Shown here: one piece after another, positions 26,252 through 36,293 of the stretch
Layout: every line of letters starts with the position of its first letter
Position numbering within the stretch: position 1 is the stretch's first letter
From: Flagellimonas meishanensis
GTDB lineage: Bacteria > Bacteroidota > Bacteroidia > Flavobacteriales > Flavobacteriaceae
Assembly: GCF_019880545.1 (NCBI RefSeq)
Contig: NZ_JAINVW010000001.1
Span: 1,364,001-1,428,000 of the forward strand
DNA: 64,000 nt
Reading direction: 5' to 3'
The notes under the pieces: model-generated
The model's database searches: none
The model's input: the letters and a program-made list of their open reading frames with translations, nothing else
What the model was told of the DNA's origin: nothing
Position numbers and translations under genes: made by a program

Positions 26252-27586
26252 ATGGGCCGCTTGGTGATATTGGGAGGAGGAGAAAGTGGTGTGGGAACCG
26301 CCATTTTAGGGCAAAAAAAAGGATATGAGGTCTTTGTCTCGGACAAAGGCGAAATAAAGGAGAAATACAGCAAAGTTCTTGAACATTTTGGAATTGAATG
26401 GGAGTCGGGCCAGCATACCGAAGCCAAGATCATGAATGCCCATGTGGTCATGAAAAGTCCTGGGATACCCGATACGGTTCCGTTGGTAAGGCAGCTGGTG
26501 GAAAACGGCATTCCGGTAATCTCGGAAATTGAATTTGCGGCCAAGTACAGCAGTGCAACCACTATTGGCATCACGGGCAGCAATGGAAAGACCACCACAA
26601 CGATGCTCACCTATCATTTGTTGAAGAATGGGGGTTTGAACGTGGGCATGGCCGGAAACATTGGGGACAGTTTTGCAAAAATCGTCGCCGAGCGTGATTT
26701 TGAGCACTACGTGTTGGAGATCAGCAGCTTTCAATTGGATGGCATTGTGGATTTTAAGCCCCACATCGCCATAATTACCAATATTACCCCAGATCACTTG
26801 GACCGATATGGGTACAAATTTGAGAACTATATCGCCTCCAAGTTTCGCATTGCCATGAATCAAGACCAAAACGATTACCTGATCTATGACGGGGATGATC
26901 AAGTGATCAGGGATTGGTTGGCGGAGCACCCGGTTCAATCCAAATTGATACCATTCTCCCTAAAGGAGAAACCAAAAGAAGGAGCTTGGCTGGAAAATGA
27001 TATGATAAAACTAAAAATTGAACACAAAACCTTGGAAATGAGTACAGATATTCTGGCCTTGGATGGCCAACACAATGTTAAGAATGCCATGGCGGGCAGT
27101 TTGGCCGCGCTTTTGGTGAATGTGAGGAAAGAGAACATTCGCCAGAGCATACAGTCTTTCCAGGGGGTGCCACATCGGTTGGAAAAAGTGCTGAAAATAA
27201 ATCATGTGGAGTACATCAACGATTCCAAAGCCACAAATGTGAATGCCACTTTTTATGCCTTGGACGGTATTAAAAAACCAATTGTATGGATCGCCGGTGG
27301 GATAGACAAGGGCAATGATTATAATGAATTGATGCCCTTGGTCAGGGAGAAAGTAAAGGCCATTGTTTGTTTGGGAATGGACAACACAAAACTCAAAGAT
27401 GCTTTTGGCAATGTGATCGATCTAATGGTGGAAACCTATTCCATGGAAGAGGCGGTGAAGGTGGCCTACAAGATAGCCGAACGTGGGGATGCAGTATTGC
27501 TTTCCCCAGCGTGTGCCAGTTTTGACCTTTTCAAAAATTATGAGGATAGGGGAGACCAATTTAAAAATGCAATAAAGAATCTATAG
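26252..27586 (+). CDS. murD: UDP-N-acetylmuramoylalanine--D-glutamate ligase MurD
   Basis: Adds D-glutamate to UDP-MurNAc-L-Ala. The 444-residue protein has an N-terminal Rossmann domain with GGGESGVG, the ATP loop GSNGKTTTT, and the C-terminal block LLSPACASFDLF. It starts directly after the mraY stop with no spacer, and the next gene follows after three bases. Confidence 0.96.
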   Translation: MGRLVILGGGESGVGTAILGQKKGYEVFVSDKGEIKEKYSKVLEHFGIEWESGQHTEAKIMNAHVVMKSPGIPDTVPLVRQLVENGIPVISEIEFAAKYSSATTIGITGSNGKTTTTMLTYHLLKNGGLNVGMAGNIGDSFAKIVAERDFEHYVLEISSFQLDGIVDFKPHIAIITNITPDHLDRYGYKFENYIASKFRIAMNQDQNDYLIYDGDDQVIRDWLAEHPVQSKLIPFSLKEKPKEGAWLENDMIKLKIEHKTLEMSTDILALDGQHNVKNAMAGSLAALLVNVRKENIRQSIQSFQGVPHRLEKVLKINHVEYINDSKATNVNATFYALDGIKKPIVWIAGGIDKGNDYNELMPLVREKVKAIVCLGMDNTKLKDAFGNVIDLMVETYSMEEAVKVAYKIAERGDAVLLSPACASFDLFKNYEDRGDQFKNAIKNL

Positions 27587-27589
27587 GCC

Positions 27590-28795
27590 ATGTTGGCATT
27601 GTTCAAAAATCTGAAAGGAGATAAGGCCATTTGGGGCGTAGTGGCCCTATTGGCGCTCTTTTCTTTTTTGCCGGTTTACAGTGCCAGTACCAATTTGGTC
27701 TATGTGAACGATGATGGCACCACATTTGGACACCTGATAAAGCATGCCGTACTGTTGTTCCTTGGTTTCGGGATCATCTATGCGATCCATCGAATCCCCA
27801 CCCACTATTTTAAGGGACTTTCCATAATTGCCATGCCCATTGTGTTGATTCTGTTGGTCTATACATTGACAGTGGAAACCGAAATAGGAGGTGTTACGGC
27901 CAATCGTTGGATCAAGATTCCATTTGTGGGGGTCAACTTCCAGACATCCACGCTGGCTTCGGTAGTCTTGATGATATGGATTGCCAGGTATCTTACTAAG
28001 ATTAAGGATGTCAAAATTACCTTCAAGGAAAGCATTTTACCACTTTGGTTGCCAACAGCACTTGTTGTACTATTGATTCTGCCCGAAAACTTCTCCACAG
28101 CGGCCATTATTTGTTTTCTGGTATTGGTCCTCTGCTTTTTGGGGGGTTATCCGTTAAAATATTTGTTTGCCATGATTGGCACAGGACTGGTGTTGGGAGG
28201 CATGTTTCTCTTTGTCCTTTTCAAGGCGCCCGAAGTATTGCCACAGCGAGCTGGGACATGGAAATCGAGGATTGAAACCTTTGTCCATCCCGAGAAAGCC
28301 GATAGGGACGACCTGCACCAATTGACCTTGGCAAAAATAGCTATCGCCGAAGGAGGAATCGTGGGCAAGGGAGCAGGCAAGAGCGTCATGAAGAATATGC
28401 TGTCGCAAAGCACATCCGATTTCATTTTTGCGATCATTATTGAGGAATATGGGCTTTTGGGCGGCGGAGCATTATTGTTTTTCTACCTATTGCTCCTTTT
28501 CAGGATCGTGGTGGTAGCGCATTCCGCCAAAACGGTGTTTTCGAAATTGTTGGTGATAGGGGTGGGTCTTCCGATAGTTTTTCAGGCCTTTATCAATATG
28601 GCGGTAGTGGTTCAGTTGTTTCCGGTAACGGGTCAACCTTTACCACTGATCAGTATGGGGGGGACATCCATTTGGATGACCTGCTTGGCCATCGGAATAG
28701 TGTTGAGTGCAAGCAATAAGAAAGAGAACAGTGAGGAGCAATCCTATAACATAGATGAAACCAATCCTTTAGAAGTGTTGAGTGGGCAGATATAG
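27590..28795 (+). CDS. ftsW: Lipid II polymerase / division protein FtsW
   Basis: SEDS-family glycosyltransferase acting with FtsI at the septum. The 401-residue protein has about ten transmembrane segments; recognised blocks are PVYSAST, the [20 protein letters not shown] region with an Arg at the usual site, and the C-terminal [17 protein letters not shown]. The MurG start (GTG 28782) lies within its last codons, giving a 14-base overlap. Confidence 0.95.
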   Translation: MLALFKNLKGDKAIWGVVALLALFSFLPVYSASTNLVYVNDDGTTFGHLIKHAVLLFLGFGIIYAIHRIPTHYFKGLSIIAMPIVLILLVYTLTVETEIGGVTANRWIKIPFVGVNFQTSTLASVVLMIWIARYLTKIKDVKITFKESILPLWLPTALVVLLILPENFSTAAIICFLVLVLCFLGGYPLKYLFAMIGTGLVLGGMFLFVLFKAPEVLPQRAGTWKSRIETFVHPEKADRDDLHQLTLAKIAIAEGGIVGKGAGKSVMKNMLSQSTSDFIFAIIIEEYGLLGGGALLFFYLLLLFRIVVVAHSAKTVFSKLLVIGVGLPIVFQAFINMAVVVQLFPVTGQPLPLISMGGTSIWMTCLAIGIVLSASNKKENSEEQSYNIDETNPLEVLSGQI

Positions 28796-29870
28796 GTTCA
28801 TACTTTCTGGAGGGGGCACGGGAGGACATATTTATCCCGCCATTGCCATTGCCAACGAACTGAAAAGGAGGCATCCCGAAGCGGAATTTTTGTTTGTAGG
28901 GGCAAAAGATAAAATGGAAATGGAAAAAGTGCCACAGGCGGGATATAGAATAGAAGGCCTGTGGATAAGTGGAATACAACGGAAACTGACATTAAAAAAT
29001 CTCATGTTTCCATTAAAATTGATGAGCAGTTTGTTTAGGGCACGAAAAATAGTGAAGCAATTTAAACCCGATGTGGCCATTGGGACCGGTGGTTTTGCCA
29101 GTGGACCCCTGTTGCGCGTGGCGGCAAGCGTCCGTGTACCCTATGTGCTGCAGGAGCAGAATTCCTTTGCAGGTGTCACGAACAAATTGTTGGCAACCAA
29201 AGCCAATAAAATATGTGTGGCCTACGATGGCATGGAGCGGTTTTTTCCCAAGGAGAAAATTGTCAAAACAGGAAACCCGGTACGAATGGATTTGTTGGAT
29301 GTGAAGGCAAACAAACAAGAAGCCATGACATTTTTTGGTCTGGACCCTGATAAGCCGACCGTTCTGATATTGGGAGGAAGTTTGGGTGCGAGACGCATGA
29401 ACCAGTTGATTGAGAAGGAGCTCCATTTCTTCGATAAAAAAGATGTTCAGTTGTTATGGCAATGTGGCAAGCTCTACTTCGAAGACTATAAAAAATATGA
29501 ATCTGATGCGGTTAAAGTGTTGGCATTTGTAAACCGTATGGACTTGGCATATGGTGCCGCCGATGTCATAATATCCAGAGCTGGGGCAGGTTCTGTATCC
29601 GAGTTGTGCCTGGTGGGCAAACCGGTAATTTTTATCCCATCACCCAACGTAGCCGAGGACCATCAGACCAAGAACGCCCAAGCATTGGAGGCAAAAAATG
29701 CGGCGATCGTATTAAGGGAAGATCAATTGGATTCCATTTTTGAACAAAGCTTTTCCCAGTTGATGGATTCCAAGGAAATGCAGGATGAATTGGGGGCAAA
29801 CATCAAAAAATTAGCGATGCCAAAAGCTACGGAACACATTGTGGATGAAATTGAAAAGATGCTAAAGTGA
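28782..29870 (+). CDS. murG: UDP-GlcNAc:lipid I transferase MurG
   Basis: Adds GlcNAc to lipid I to form lipid II on the cytoplasmic membrane face. The 362-residue protein is of the GT-B fold: the N-terminal loop [14 protein letters not shown], the [10 protein letters not shown] block, and the donor-binding [14 protein letters not shown]. The start is GTG 28782, which overlaps ftsW by 14 bases. It ends in a 4-base overlap with murC. Confidence 0.95.
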   Translation: MGRYRFILSGGGTGGHIYPAIAIANELKRRHPEAEFLFVGAKDKMEMEKVPQAGYRIEGLWISGIQRKLTLKNLMFPLKLMSSLFRARKIVKQFKPDVAIGTGGFASGPLLRVAASVRVPYVLQEQNSFAGVTNKLLATKANKICVAYDGMERFFPKEKIVKTGNPVRMDLLDVKANKQEAMTFFGLDPDKPTVLILGGSLGARRMNQLIEKELHFFDKKDVQLLWQCGKLYFEDYKKYESDAVKVLAFVNRMDLAYGAADVIISRAGAGSVSELCLVGKPVIFIPSPNVAEDHQTKNAQALEAKNAAIVLREDQLDSIFEQSFSQLMDSKEMQDELGANIKKLAMPKATEHIVDEIEKMLK

Positions 29871-31216
29871 ACTTAAAGGACATACATAGCGTGTATTTTA
29901 TTGGCATCGGAGGTATCGGTATGTCTGCTTTGGCCCATTATTTTCATTTTGTGGGCAAAAAAGTTGGTGGCTACGATCGTACCGGCACGCCCATTACCCA
30001 AGAGTTGATTGAAAAAGGCGTTTGGATTCATTTTGAAGATGATGTGGAGCAAATCCCAAAGACCTTCAAACATCCTGATACCTTGGTTGTTTATACCCCA
30101 GCGGTTCCATCTACCCATACAGAACTGAACTTTTACAGGAACAAGGGTTTTCAAACAAAGAAACGTGCCGAGATATTGGGCTTGGTCACCAAAAACAGCT
30201 TTTGTTTGGCCGTGGCGGGAACCCATGGGAAAACTACCACCTCCTGCATTCTAGCGCACTTGTTAAAGGAGTGTGGGATGCCTTTCATGGCGTTTTTGGG
30301 AGGTGTTTCGGAAGATTTCAACAGCAATTTTGTGCTGGACGGGACCCAATATGCTGTGGTGGAAGCCGACGAGTTCGACCGATCCTTCCTGCAGCTTTCA
30401 CCCAAAGTGGCTTGTATCACTTCCATGGATGCGGATCATTTGGACATCTATGGCACCAAGGAGGCCTTGCAAAAATCTTTCAAGGATTTTTCAGATAAAA
30501 TTGGGCCGGATGGAATCCTACTGGTCAAAAGCGGGCTGCCCATTAAAGGCATCACCTTTGGCATAGAGGACGGTTCTGATTATTGCATTAAAAATATTCA
30601 AATTGAACAGGGTACCTACATATTTGATTTGGTTACGCCATCGGAGGTTTTGAAACGGGTTCGTTTCAACAAGCCCGGAAGGCACAATTTGCTCAATGGA
30701 TTGGCTGCTTTTGCGATGGCGGTGCAAATTGGTTCCCCACCACACCGCCTAGTCAGAACTTTGGAGACTTTTAAGGGTGTCCAACGCAGGTTTTCGTACC
30801 AAATCAAGGAAAGGGACTTTGTTTTTATCGATGATTATGCGCATCATCCTACCGAAATCAACGCAGTGCACCAAGCAATCAGGGAAATGCATTCCGGGAA
30901 AGAAATAACCGCAATTTTTCAACCACACCTTTTTTCCCGAACGCGGGATTTTGTGGATGAGTTTGCGGAAAGCCTATCCCAATTTGATGTGATTTTGTTG
31001 CTTGAAATCTATCCGGCCAGGGAGGAACCTATAGAAGGGGTAACATCCTCATGGCTTTTGGACAAAATTGGGAATCCAAGGAAAAAGTTGGTTTCCAAAT
31101 CAGAGTTGTTGACGGAGATAAAAAAATGCACTACCGGAGTATTGGTAAGTATGGGTGCAGGTGATATTGGAATTGAAATACCTAAAATAAAAAAAGAGTT
31201 GCAGTATGCGAGTTAA
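29867..31216 (+). CDS. murC: UDP-N-acetylmuramate--L-alanine ligase MurC
   Basis: First ligase of the stem peptide. The 449-residue protein starts with [15 protein letters not shown] (nucleotide-sugar binding), has the ATP loop [10 protein letters not shown], and the C-terminal block [12 protein letters not shown]. The start is GTG 29867, overlapping the murG stop (GTGA). Confidence 0.96.
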   Translation: MNLKDIHSVYFIGIGGIGMSALAHYFHFVGKKVGGYDRTGTPITQELIEKGVWIHFEDDVEQIPKTFKHPDTLVVYTPAVPSTHTELNFYRNKGFQTKKRAEILGLVTKNSFCLAVAGTHGKTTTSCILAHLLKECGMPFMAFLGGVSEDFNSNFVLDGTQYAVVEADEFDRSFLQLSPKVACITSMDADHLDIYGTKEALQKSFKDFSDKIGPDGILLVKSGLPIKGITFGIEDGSDYCIKNIQIEQGTYIFDLVTPSEVLKRVRFNKPGRHNLLNGLAAFAMAVQIGSPPHRLVRTLETFKGVQRRFSYQIKERDFVFIDDYAHHPTEINAVHQAIREMHSGKEITAIFQPHLFSRTRDFVDEFAESLSQFDVILLLEIYPAREEPIEGVTSSWLLDKIGNPRKKLVSKSELLTEIKKCTTGVLVSMGAGDIGIEIPKIKKELQYAS

Positions 31217-31925
31217 CTGGGATTACATAAAATTGGCGTTCCTATCCGTTGCGATAGTAGTCCTCTACGGTTTTGCCGACCAAAGGAGCAAAAGGAAGGC
31301 CGTGGACGGGCTCTCCATCAAATTTGTGGGCAAGGACAATTTGTACATTACGGAGGATGCAGTTAATAAATTGTTAATACAAAATTATGGCCCCGTAAAA
31401 AATAGGCATAAAGAACAATTAGTTTTGAATACCATAGAGGAGGTAATTCTGTCCAACGATATGGTGAAAAATGCCCAGGTCTATCTTACTGTAAACGGGG
31501 AACTTATATCTAAGATTGTTCAGCGAAAACCAATCGGAAGAGTAGAGGGAGTCTCTAAATTTTATTTGGATGATTTGGGAGAACGTATGCCGTTGTCAAA
31601 GAACCATTCGGCAAGGGTTCCGATAATCACAGGTAAAATTACGGGGAAAACCTTGGAGGATGCCTATGTCATTTTGAATTATATAAATGCGGACGATTTT
31701 CTGCGGAAAAATGTCATTGGCATACACATAGAGGAAGAAGGAAAGTATCAATTGAAGTTTCGCATGGAGAACTTTGTGGTGAATTTGGGAGGAGTGGACA
31801 ACCTTAATGAAAAGTTCAAAAATTTCATGGCATTTTATGCCAAGGCGACCAAGGACAAATCCTTGGAAAACTATGCAGTAGTGAGTTTGGAATTCAACAA
31901 TCAAGTGGTTTGCACCAAAATATAA
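31206..31925 (+). CDS. ftsQ: Cell division protein FtsQ
   Basis: 239-residue bitopic membrane protein with a short N terminus, a transmembrane helix at about residues 7-25 (YIKLAFLSVAIVVLYGF), a POTRA-like segment (VDGLSIKFVGKDNLYIT) and a beta domain with VQRKPIGRV. It has low similarity to Proteobacterial FtsQ, but the position between murC and ftsA, the topology and the length agree. The ATG overlaps murC by 11 bases. Confidence 0.9.
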   Translation: MRVNWDYIKLAFLSVAIVVLYGFADQRSKRKAVDGLSIKFVGKDNLYITEDAVNKLLIQNYGPVKNRHKEQLVLNTIEEVILSNDMVKNAQVYLTVNGELISKIVQRKPIGRVEGVSKFYLDDLGERMPLSKNHSARVPIITGKITGKTLEDAYVILNYINADDFLRKNVIGIHIEEEGKYQLKFRMENFVVNLGGVDNLNEKFKNFMAFYAKATKDKSLENYAVVSLEFNNQVVCTKI

Positions 31926-31928
31926 GGT

Positions 31929-33257
31929 ATGGAACAAGGTAATTATTCAGTTGGGCTGGACATTGGAACCACCAAGATCGTAGCGATCATCGGTAGGGAA
32001 AATGAATATGGAAAAATTGAGATTCTGGGAACGGGCAAGTCCAAAAGTCTGGGGGTGCACCGTGGCGTGGTCAACAACATAACCCAGACCATCTCATCCA
32101 TTCAGCAGGCCGTGGAACAGGCGGAGGTCAACTCTGGACTAAAAATAGGCTCGGTGGTGGTGGGCATTGCAGGACAGCACATTCGCAGTCTGCAACACAG
32201 CGATTACATTACCCGACCCAATTCGGAGGAGGTCATCAACAACGATGATCTGGACCGACTGTGCAACCAGGTCTATAAGTTGGTTATGCTTCCCGGTGAG
32301 GAAATCATTCATGTACTGCCCCAGGAATACAAGGTTGATGGCCAATCCGAGATAAAGGAACCCAAAGGAATGTACGGTGGCCGTTTGGAAGCCAATTTTC
32401 ATGTGGTGGTGGGCCAGGTATCCTCCATCAAAAACATTGGAAGATGCATAAAAAGTGCCGGCCTGGATTTGGGCAATATCACGTTGGAACCCTTGGCATC
32501 CGCAGAAGCCGTTTTGAGCCAAGAGGAAAAAGAAGCTGGTGTCGCTTTGATTGATATAGGAGGTGGGACCACGGACCTTGCCATTTTCAAGGATGGTATC
32601 ATCCGACACACTTCGGTAATTCCTTTTGGGGGGAATGTAATCACTGAGGACATAAAAGAGGGATGCTCCATAATCGAAAAACAAGCCGAACTCTTGAAAA
32701 TAAAATTCGGTTCCGCCTGGCCAGGGGAGAATAAGGACAATGAGATTGTGTCCATTCCAGGACTTCGAGGGCGAGAGCCCAAGGAAATCACCTTGAAAAA
32801 TCTTTCTAAAATAATCCATGCCCGTGTGGTCGAGATCATTGAGCAGGTCTATGTGGAGATCAAGAACTATGGCCATGAGGAGCAAAAGAAAAAATTGATT
32901 GCAGGTATTGTGCTTACGGGTGGTGGAAGCCAATTGAAACACCTAAAGCAATTGGTGGAATACATAACTGGTATGGACACACGTATCGGGTACCCCAACG
33001 AGCATTTGGCCGGAGACTCCGATGAAGAGGTTGCCAGCCCACTTTATGCCACCGCAGTGGGATTGTTGATGAATGCTTTGGAAACCACCAATAAGAATGC
33101 GGTTCCAGAACAGTTGAAAGTACAGGAAGAAGAAAAAGTTTTGGTGGAGCAGGGACATGCTGAGACCAAGACTGCCATGGAAAACCATAGGGACAGGAAA
33201 TCCATTTTTGATAAATGGTCTGAAAAGCTGAAGGACTTTTTGGACAACGCAGAATAA
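31929..33257 (+). CDS. ftsA: Cell division protein FtsA
   Basis: Actin-like ATPase that anchors FtsZ to the membrane. The 442-residue protein has the phosphate-1 motif GLDIGTTK, a 1C domain with GVHRGVV, phosphate-2 IDIGGGTTDLAIF and the adenosine motif VLTGGGSQL. The extreme C terminus SIFDKWSEKLKDFL can form the amphipathic membrane-targeting helix. It is three bases after ftsQ and 29 before ftsZ. Confidence 0.96.
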   Translation: MEQGNYSVGLDIGTTKIVAIIGRENEYGKIEILGTGKSKSLGVHRGVVNNITQTISSIQQAVEQAEVNSGLKIGSVVVGIAGQHIRSLQHSDYITRPNSEEVINNDDLDRLCNQVYKLVMLPGEEIIHVLPQEYKVDGQSEIKEPKGMYGGRLEANFHVVVGQVSSIKNIGRCIKSAGLDLGNITLEPLASAEAVLSQEEKEAGVALIDIGGGTTDLAIFKDGIIRHTSVIPFGGNVITEDIKEGCSIIEKQAELLKIKFGSAWPGENKDNEIVSIPGLRGREPKEITLKNLSKIIHARVVEIIEQVYVEIKNYGHEEQKKKLIAGIVLTGGGSQLKHLKQLVEYITGMDTRIGYPNEHLAGDSDEEVASPLYATAVGLLMNALETTNKNAVPEQLKVQEEEKVLVEQGHAETKTAMENHRDRKSIFDKWSEKLKDFLDNAE

Positions 33258-33286
33258 TAACCCCATTAAAACGAAACAACACCGTC

Positions 33287-35233
33287 ATGAGTAAGAACAC
33301 CGAATTTGACAATATCGCCTTTGATTTGCCCAAGAACAAAAGCAACGTAATAAAAGTGATCGGCGTTGGAGGTGGAGGAAGCAACGCTATCAACCACATG
33401 TTCCAGGCCGGTATCAATGGAGTGGACTTTGTAATCTGCAACACCGATGCCCAGGCATTGCAGAACAGTCCCGTGCCCAACAAAATCCAACTGGGTGTAT
33501 CCTTGACGGAGGGACTTGGCGCCGGGGCCAATCCTGACATTGGCGAACAGGCTGCCTTGGAAAGTATTGAGGAACTCAAGGGTATGTTGGAACTCAACAC
33601 GAAAATGGCCTTCATCACTGCTGGAATGGGTGGGGGAACCGGGACCGGAGCAGCTCCGGTAATCGCCAAATTGGCCAAGGAAATGGATGTTCTTACCGTG
33701 GGCATTGTGACCATACCTTTTCAATTTGAAGGGGCTATGCGTAACAAACAAGCACAGTTGGGTATAGAAAAATTAAGGGCCAATGTGGATTCGCTGATTG
33801 TAATCAACAACAATAAACTTCGCGAGGTATACGGCAATCTTGGGTTTAAGGCCGGTTTCTCCAAGGCTGATGAGGTATTGGCCACTGCTGCTCGGGGTAT
33901 TGCAGAGGTCATCACACACCACTACACACAGAACATTGACCTTCGGGATGCCAAGACGGTGCTTTCCAATAGCGGAACCGCAATTATGGGCTCGGCCATG
34001 GCAACTGGTTCCGCAAGGGCCAATGAAGCCATAATGAAGGCTTTGGATTCGCCCTTGTTGAACGATAACAAAATCAATGGAGCCAAAAATGTACTGTTGC
34101 TCATAGTTTCTGGCAAGCAAGAAATCACTATAGACGAAATCGGCGAGATCAATGACCATATCCAAATAGAAGCGGGGCACGGAGCGAACATTATAATGGG
34201 TGTGGGCGAGGATGATAGTCTTGGTGAGGCCATTGCCGTAACGGTGATTGCCACGGGTTTCAACATAGACCAACAAGATGATATTGTAAACACCGAAACC
34301 AAAAAGGTATTCTATACGCTTGAAGACGAGCAGATTGCTGAACAAGAGCTTACTCCAGAGGCCACATCGGTTCAGGAAGTGAAGATGCAGAAAATCATGG
34401 TTGAGCCAGAGCCTGAAGTGGTCAAGCACACCTTGGAAATTGAAGAGGAGGAGGAAATACGAACTCCAATATTGGATTCTGACCTGATACCGACCACTAG
34501 CTACATAAGAAACTTCAATGTGTTCTATGAAGAAGTGGTACCGGAAAATGTGGAAAATGACTTCATCATAATCGAGGCCAAGAACATCCTAAAGAACATC
34601 GAGGTAATCGATGCTGAAGTGGTTTCACCCAAGGTTGAAGAGGACCAATTCACGTTGAGCTTCGATATGCCACTAAGCCATATGGAAGAGGAAAGGGAAC
34701 AAACAGTGACCTTTAATCTTGATGAAGAGGTCAAAGACGTGGACGTAAACGAATATGTGGAGGTAAAACCCGTGTTGGAGTATCGAAAAGAAGGCGAGAC
34801 CCGTTACAATTTGGAAGAGTACATGGAATTGGAAACCAAATTGACCGGTGCTAGGTCCATGGCTGAGACTCACGAGCCCAAGTTGGTGGAAGACGAACTG
34901 GTCTTTGAGAAAAAAACCATCAAGGTAGAAGCCAGGCAAGAAGATAGTATGGAGGACCAAAACCTTGGCCCCCTCAATAGTCCGATAAACGAATTGTTAA
35001 AAGATCGTGCGGACGAGCGAAGAAGAAAATTGAAAAACTTCAATTATAAGTTTCAGAATAATCGGAACAGCATTGATGAAATAGAAAAGCAACCTGCCTA
35101 CAAGCGACAGGGTGTTGATCTTAATGATATTCCCAAAGAGCAGAAAGTCTCTAGGACCACATTGAGCGAGGATAGCAACGACGACCTGCAGTTGCGTTCC
35201 AACAACTCTTTTTTGCACGATAATGTTGATTAG
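33287..35233 (+). CDS. ftsZ: Cell division GTPase FtsZ with a long acidic linker
   Basis: Tubulin-like GTPase that forms the division ring. The GTPase/T7 part covers about residues 15-330 with the glycine-rich start GVGGGGSNAI and the signature GGGTGTGAAP. The total of 648 residues is far longer than the 380-400 usual in Proteobacteria. The extra roughly 250 residues are an acidic, Glu/Val-rich linker. A basic stretch with DRADERRRKLKN and the C-terminal motif YKRQGVDL follow. The terminator downstream closes the operon. Confidence 0.96.
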   Translation: MSKNTEFDNIAFDLPKNKSNVIKVIGVGGGGSNAINHMFQAGINGVDFVICNTDAQALQNSPVPNKIQLGVSLTEGLGAGANPDIGEQAALESIEELKGMLELNTKMAFITAGMGGGTGTGAAPVIAKLAKEMDVLTVGIVTIPFQFEGAMRNKQAQLGIEKLRANVDSLIVINNNKLREVYGNLGFKAGFSKADEVLATAARGIAEVITHHYTQNIDLRDAKTVLSNSGTAIMGSAMATGSARANEAIMKALDSPLLNDNKINGAKNVLLLIVSGKQEITIDEIGEINDHIQIEAGHGANIIMGVGEDDSLGEAIAVTVIATGFNIDQQDDIVNTETKKVFYTLEDEQIAEQELTPEATSVQEVKMQKIMVEPEPEVVKHTLEIEEEEEIRTPILDSDLIPTTSYIRNFNVFYEEVVPENVENDFIIIEAKNILKNIEVIDAEVVSPKVEEDQFTLSFDMPLSHMEEEREQTVTFNLDEEVKDVDVNEYVEVKPVLEYRKEGETRYNLEEYMELETKLTGARSMAETHEPKLVEDELVFEKKTIKVEARQEDSMEDQNLGPLNSPINELLKDRADERRRKLKNFNYKFQNNRNSIDEIEKQPAYKRQGVDLNDIPKEQKVSRTTLSEDSNDDLQLRSNNSFLHDNVD

Positions 35234-35269
35234 TAGTGTTTAAATTGAAATCCATTTTTATGGAGAGCA

Positions 35270-35308
35270 TAAGCCCGATTGTTGAATGACTTTCGGGTTT
35301 ATTTTTTT
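35270..35308 (+). terminator. Intrinsic terminator after ftsZ
   Basis: Nine-base arms at 35270-35278 and 35293-35301 (one G-T pair) followed by seven T at 35302-35308. This marks the end of the dcw operon. Confidence 0.8.
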
Positions 35309-35315
35309 ATCTTCG
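35308..35315 (+). promoter_or_regulatory. Weak -7 element for yqeY
   Basis: TATCTTCG matches TAnnTTTG at 7 of 8 bases and begins at the end of the ftsZ terminator T tract, 20 bases before the ATG at 35335. Confidence 0.4.
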
Positions 35316-35334
35316 CAGCCCAAAATGGTATAAA

Positions 35335-35784
35335 ATGGGTTTGCAAGAAAGCGTAATGATGGAAATGAAGGCGGCGATGCGGTCCAAGGATACCACTGCG
35401 TTGGAATCCTTGAGGGCCATTAAGTCGGCAATACTATTGGCAAAGACGGATAAAGGTGCTGCAGGTGAGCTTTCTGAGGAGGACGAGGTAAAAATCCTTC
35501 AAAAATTGGTGAAGCAGCGCAAGGACAGTGCTGCCATTTATCAACAACAGGGACGTGATGACCTAGCAGGACCGGAATTGGCCCAGGCAGCCATTATTGA
35601 GCGTTTTTTGCCCGAACAGCTTACGGAAGAGGAAATAGAAAAAGTGGTGGTGCAGACCATTGATGCCATCGGAGCCTCGGGAATGCAGGATATGGGAAAG
35701 GTAATGGGAATCGTTTCCAAGGAGTTGGCAGGGCAGGCGGATGGCAAGACCATTTCCAACATAGTGAGACAAAGATTAAGTTAA
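35335..35784 (+). CDS. YqeY / GatB-like tail domain protein
   Basis: 149-residue soluble helical protein of the YqeY family, which is homologous to the C-terminal tRNA-binding tail of GatB. Family features seen are SKDTTALESLRAIKSAI at the start, EEDEVKILQKLVKQRKDS, and MGKVMGIV with GKTISNIVRQRL at the end. It lacks the GatB catalytic domain, so a role in tRNA handling is only inferred. tRNA-Arg lies nine bases downstream and may be co-transcribed. Confidence 0.9.
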   Translation: MGLQESVMMEMKAAMRSKDTTALESLRAIKSAILLAKTDKGAAGELSEEDEVKILQKLVKQRKDSAAIYQQQGRDDLAGPELAQAAIIERFLPEQLTEEEIEKVVVQTIDAIGASGMQDMGKVMGIVSKELAGQADGKTISNIVRQRLS

Positions 35785-35792
35785 TAAATAAA

Positions 35793-35866
35793 GGCCGCGT
35801 AGTTCAACTGGATAGAATATCAGATTTCGGCTCTGAGGGTTGGGGGTTCGAATCCTCCCGCGGTCA
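35793..35866 (+). tRNA. tRNA-Arg, anticodon UCG
   Basis: A 74-base cloverleaf folds well: acceptor arms GGCCGCG and CGCGGTC (one G-T), D arm GTTC/GAAT, anticodon stem TCAGA/TCTGA enclosing loop TTTCGGC with anticodon TCG at positions 34-36, T arm GGGGG with loop TTCGAAT, and discriminator A. The CCA end is not encoded. Confidence 0.93.
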
Positions 35867-35889
35867 CTGGGAACTACATATTTGAATTC

Positions 35890-35930
35890 AAAAAGTCTGA
35901 AAGTCGTTGATTTTCAGACTTTTTCATTTT
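35890..35930 (+). terminator. Terminator after tRNA-Arg
   Basis: A perfect 13-base stem (35890-35902 with 35912-35924) and a nine-base loop end in a T-rich tail. Confidence 0.85.
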
Positions 35931-36293
35931 CACTGATTTTGTTTGATATCGAAAGTACTCACCAATTCTGGTGAGTGATTCGGCATCCCCTTTGCAGAAT
36001 TCGAAAAAGGGATACCAGAATTATCTTAAAAACCTGTTTGTCAATTACAGGTAATGATAGTTAAATACCCTACTTATAAATTTGGTAAACCTAAAGTGTC
36101 CAATAAAAAATGAATTTCCGAAATCATTAAAAAGGACGGAAAATGAGACTTGCTATTTGAATTGAAATCGATTTAGCAAAAACATCCCTTAAAACGGCCG
36201 ATTTCCAGAACCTTATTTCTAAATTGGGATTTACCAGAACTTTTCATAAAATAAATCTAGTTTTTCGGAAAAGGATTATGCTTAAATTTAGGC
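35931..36293. other. Intergenic region with several inverted repeats
   Basis: 363 bases with no supported gene. It contains a perfect 8-base hairpin ACTCACCA-ATTC-TGGTGAGT at 35957-35976, an ACCTGT/ACAGGT inverted repeat at 36032-36052, and a weaker ATCCC...GGGAT pair around 35984-36012. These may be operators for the downstream sensor-regulator gene, but that is inference. No clear TAnnTTTG element was found just before 36294. Confidence 0.5.
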
